Notes under the pieces: generated by a model
Seen by the model: the letters and a program-made list of their open reading frames with translations, nothing else
What the model was told of the DNA's origin: nothing
The model's database searches: none
Assembly: GCF_005217615.1 (NCBI RefSeq)
Contig: NZ_SZNK01000001.1
Location: forward strand, 2,754,501-2,818,500
Direction of reading: 5' to 3'
From: Brevibacillus antibioticus
GTDB taxonomy: Bacteria > Bacillota > Bacilli > Brevibacillales > Brevibacillaceae
DNA: 64,000 bases
In this document: one piece after another, positions 61,679 through 64,000 of the stretch
Position numbering within the stretch: position 1 is the first letter of the stretch
Layout of the letters: each line of letters starts with the position of its first letter
Program-made: the position numbers and the translations under genes

Positions 61679-62839
61679 TCATCCATTCCCCGTGCTTCGT
61701 TTGGCAGATACCCTGCACAAAAATTGTACAGTCTCTCCCATTTTCAACCGATTCGATCCTTTTACGAGAAATGCGGTATTTGGCTTCAGCTGTTTTGCTA
61801 GACGACGATGCAAGCCTGCCTTACTCAAGCAATGCCTGACCCGATCTGCCGGAAAACCGGAGCGAATCGCTGCTCTGGCAATATTCCTAGCACTTCTTCC
61901 TAGCGTATATAAGTAGTCTACATTTTTTTGACTCAAATATTTCCCGACATCCTCATGACCTTTCACGTCGTATTTGCCCATTTCCAGCATACTGGCGAGC
62001 ACCGCGATCTTTGTGGTATGCCCTACCTCGCTTAACACATCAATCGCTGCCTTGGCCGCATCTGGATTCGAGCTGTAGGTATCATCCAGCACCTGAATGT
62101 TGTTCGCGAGCCGATAGCTCATTAGGCGTTTTCGCTGTCCGCGAAACTGACTTAACCCGCGACGAATATCCTCGACGGGAATCCCCATCGTATGCGCGAC
62201 TGCAATAGCAGCCAATGCATTGTACAAATTATGCTCTCCGGGAATAGGGACAAAAAATGACTCCTTTTCTCCACGCAAAGAACATTCGAATCGAAACCCA
62301 TTGCCCTCTATTTTCGTTCGCCCCGCCTTATAGTCCGCCTCCTGCTCCTTGCCAAATGTCACGACTTTTCCCGTGAACGAACCTAGATAAGGCTGTTGAA
62401 CGAACGTGCGAGAATAGGGACAGTCCCCATTCAGAAAAATAGTTCCCGTGGGTTTCATATGACGAATTAACTCCGTTTTTGCTAACGCCAGCTGCCTGGC
62501 ATCACCGCCAAAATTTCCGATATGAGCCGTGCCAATATTGGTGATGACTCCCATCGACGGCTGGATGATTTTGCAATGCTGTCGCAAATGACCACTTCGA
62601 TAAATACCATACTCAAGCACTGCGGCCTTGTGCTCGTCCCGAATTCTTTTGGTATGCGCTCTTGTATTTCCCAGGAAGTTCTTGTTGTACATCGATTTAT
62701 ATGTGGGCATGCGTAGATTCAGGATGGTATAGATCATTTCCTTTGTCGTGGTCTTCCCTGCGCTTCCCGTCACAGCGATAACTGGCTTGTCGAGAATCAG
62801 TGTCTTTAACGGTACAGCAGCTCTTCTCTTCTTTTTCAT
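61679..62839 (-). CDS. Mur ligase family protein, MurF-like without the N-terminal domain
   Basis: 386 residues. P-loop VTGSAGKTTTKEM (25-32 core), central domain (NIGTAHIGNFGG, GEHNLYNALAAIAVAHTMG) and C-terminal domain (VLDDTYSSNPDAAKAAID). MurF normally has about 450-460 residues with a substrate-binding N-terminal domain; here the ATPase begins at once. It may ligate an amino acid or peptide to a different acceptor. ATG at 62839 with GGGG at 8 nt. Divergent from the CapA-family gene. Confidence 0.82.
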   Translation of the reverse strand: MKKKRRAAVPLKTLILDKPVIAVTGSAGKTTTKEMIYTILNLRMPTYKSMYNKNFLGNTRAHTKRIRDEHKAAVLEYGIYRSGHLRQHCKIIQPSMGVITNIGTAHIGNFGGDARQLALAKTELIRHMKPTGTIFLNGDCPYSRTFVQQPYLGSFTGKVVTFGKEQEADYKAGRTKIEGNGFRFECSLRGEKESFFVPIPGEHNLYNALAAIAVAHTMGIPVEDIRRGLSQFRGQRKRLMSYRLANNIQVLDDTYSSNPDAAKAAIDVLSEVGHTTKIAVLASMLEMGKYDVKGHEDVGKYLSQKNVDYLYTLGRSARNIARAAIRSGFPADRVRHCLSKAGLHRRLAKQLKPNTAFLVKGSNRLKMGETVQFLCRVSAKRSTGNG

Positions 62840-63001
62840 GGGCATCACCCCTTTGCCTCGTTCTCTTCTTCTCTCGATCAGCTTTCCTATTGTATGAACG
62901 ACATAGACAGCCTGTATAGACCATTATCTATGAAAACGTTCCGCTACTATCCAAATCAGACAGACGACTTCTGGAATAGAGTAGGAGGGGAGGTGAAGCG
63001 C

Positions 63002-64000
63002 ATGAAAAAGAAGGCCACCATCGCCGCTGTAGGCGACATCCTGATGTGGAAAGAGCAGGTGGCAACTGCCAGACTGCCTGGTACAGATCAATTCTCTTTT
63101 ACGGATATGTTTCATCCCGTGACACCGATTCTCTCAGCAGCTGATCTCACGATTGGCAATTTAGAAACCACCTTTTCCGGGAAAACACAGCCCTATCAAA
63201 TCGGTTCGGCACGAACCGGTTACCCTCGCTTCAACTGTCCAGATGAATTGGCTCGGGACTTGAAAACATCGGGATTTGACGTATTGACTACAGTGAATAA
63301 CCACTGTCTGGATGGCGGGGTAACCGGACTATGCCGAACCCTTGATGTTTTGGATCGATACAAGCTCGCTCATACCGGAACCTATCGAAGCCCCGAGGAG
63401 GCAAATACCTACCTGATCAAGGAGGTAAACGGCATTCGCATCGCTATGCTTGCATACACCTACGGGACAAACAAGCAGGTGATCCCCGCTCATACGCCAT
63501 GGATCGTCCGACTTCTTCATCTTGACACGATATTATCCGACCTGAGAAAAGTCCGTCCTCTCGTCGATGTTGTGATCATCTCCCTTCACTTTGGGATTGA
63601 ATTCCGCTATACACCGACGACTCGCCAGCGACAGCTCGTACAAAGCCTGCTCGACAACGGTGCTGATGTCATCCTCGGAGCTCATCCACATGTTCTACAG
63701 CCTGTGGTCACCCCGAGTATCACGACTGCTCAAGGAACAAAGAGACAAACACTAGTCGCGTATTCTTTGGGCAATTTTACATCAGAGAAAATGCTCTCGT
63801 TTGATCAATCTCAGTGCGGAGCAATCCTGCGATTTACTGTCGAGAAGGATGAGCGGAATCAGATTTCACTCGACCAAATTTCGGTCATCCCGACATTTTC
63901 GCAACGATATGTAAGTCAAGGGCGCATTTGCTTTCGTGTCATCCCCATGCGTTCCTATTTGAAGAGCCCTGACCTGTATGTACGACCCCTGCAGAGAAAA
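63002..64000 (+). CDS. CapA family protein (poly-gamma-glutamate synthesis type), partial
   Basis: 333 codons are visible and the frame runs off the right edge. The fold is the CapA/PgsA metallophosphatase-like domain: AAVGDILMW, TIGNLETTFSG, TTVNNHCLDGG, SLHFGIEFRY and LGAHPHVLQP. ATG at 63002 with GGGGAGG. No N-terminal membrane anchor is present, unlike PgsA. Neighbouring MurF-like ligase is divergent. Role in glutamate-polymer or peptidoglycan metabolism is possible. Confidence 0.88.
   Translation, partial: MKKKATIAAVGDILMWKEQVATARLPGTDQFSFTDMFHPVTPILSAADLTIGNLETTFSGKTQPYQIGSARTGYPRFNCPDELARDLKTSGFDVLTTVNNHCLDGGVTGLCRTLDVLDRYKLAHTGTYRSPEEANTYLIKEVNGIRIAMLAYTYGTNKQVIPAHTPWIVRLLHLDTILSDLRKVRPLVDVVIISLHFGIEFRYTPTTRQRQLVQSLLDNGADVILGAHPHVLQPVVTPSITTAQGTKRQTLVAYSLGNFTSEKMLSFDQSQCGAILRFTVEKDERNQISLDQISVIPTFSQRYVSQGRICFRVIPMRSYLKSPDLYVRPLQRK

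Noticed and set aside
1..64000. CRISPR arrays, rRNA and tRNA genes, prophage
   Set aside because: No regularly spaced direct repeats with unique spacers, no rRNA stretches, no tRNA cloverleaf with conserved GGTTCGA-type arm and no phage structural genes were found by reading both strands; a tRNA scan was not possible.

Overview
The window reads as chromosomal DNA of an endospore-forming Bacillota, most likely Brevibacillus or a close relative. The basis is sporulation genes (spoIIP, gpr, yqxA), competence genes (comEA, comEC, comER), the yqeG-yqeH-aroE-yqeI-nadD-yqeK-rsfS-yqeM cluster in the same order as in Bacillus, strong GGAGG-type ribosome sites with many GTG/TTG starts, T-box and cobalamin leaders, and moderate GC. 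The species is inference.

Layout. 1-4.7 kb: start of lepA (minus), then a HIT hydrolase and a double GNAT protein (plus), an ECF sigma factor with a membrane partner, and a methyltransferase carrying an N-terminal rubredoxin-like domain. 4.77-5.74 kb: a small transposon-like element with an acetyltransferase gene as cargo. 5.98-9.25 kb: a vitamin B12 uptake operon (btuF-btuC-btuD) under a cobalamin riboswitch and terminator. 9.3-11.3 kb: an M24 peptidase and an alpha/beta hydrolase. 11.3-17.2 kb: a five-gene peptide ABC transporter operon in appDFABC order. 17.4-21.7 kb: yqxA, spoIIP, gpr, rpsT, holA. 21.9-29.6 kb: a second ECF sigma/anti-sigma pair, comEC, asnB, comEA and comER. 29.7-37.7 kb: leuS with its T-box leader, then the yqe/nadD/aroE cluster. 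37.8-40.2 kb: a TetR regulator, MFS exporter and BltD-like acetyltransferase. 40.2-42.5 kb: a zinc-ribbon protein, DNA polymerase IV, a peroxiredoxin and a membrane-anchored protein. 42.60-43.67 kb: a second copy of the small transposon family with a different cargo gene. 43.8-57.6 kb: mostly single genes (C26 amidotransferase-like protein, OppA lipoprotein, beta-lactamase-like protein, FAD oxidoreductase, CvfC-like protein, GNAT, DUF4931-type protein, L,D-transpeptidase, ABC-F protein, sirtuin, cupin protein, phosphoesterase). 57.8-61.1 kb: BdbC/thioredoxin pair, then CtaG, Sco and a FixH/YtkA-like lipoprotein, an apparent copper/cytochrome-oxidase and thiol-redox block. 61.2-64 kb: a collagen-like small protein, a short MurF-like ligase and a divergent CapA-family gene cut by the window edge.

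Main discovery: two non-autonomous, cargo-bearing elements (4773-5743 and 42597-43672) share TGT...ACA termini, one end with three transposase-site-like repeats spaced exactly 20 bp, and another end with spaced sites. The core TAGAC/GTCTA motif sits exactly 26 nt from the terminus at all four ends. The first has a perfect 5-bp target duplication (ACAGT). This matches the end architecture of the Tn7 superfamily, yet neither copy carries transposase genes; each holds one small gene. They look like mini-Tn7-type gene carriers mobilised in trans.

Other notable points: the conserved gpr-spoIIP-yqxA-lepA block is split by about 17 kb, the comE operon is broken up with comEA inverted, and btuC seems to start at CTG.
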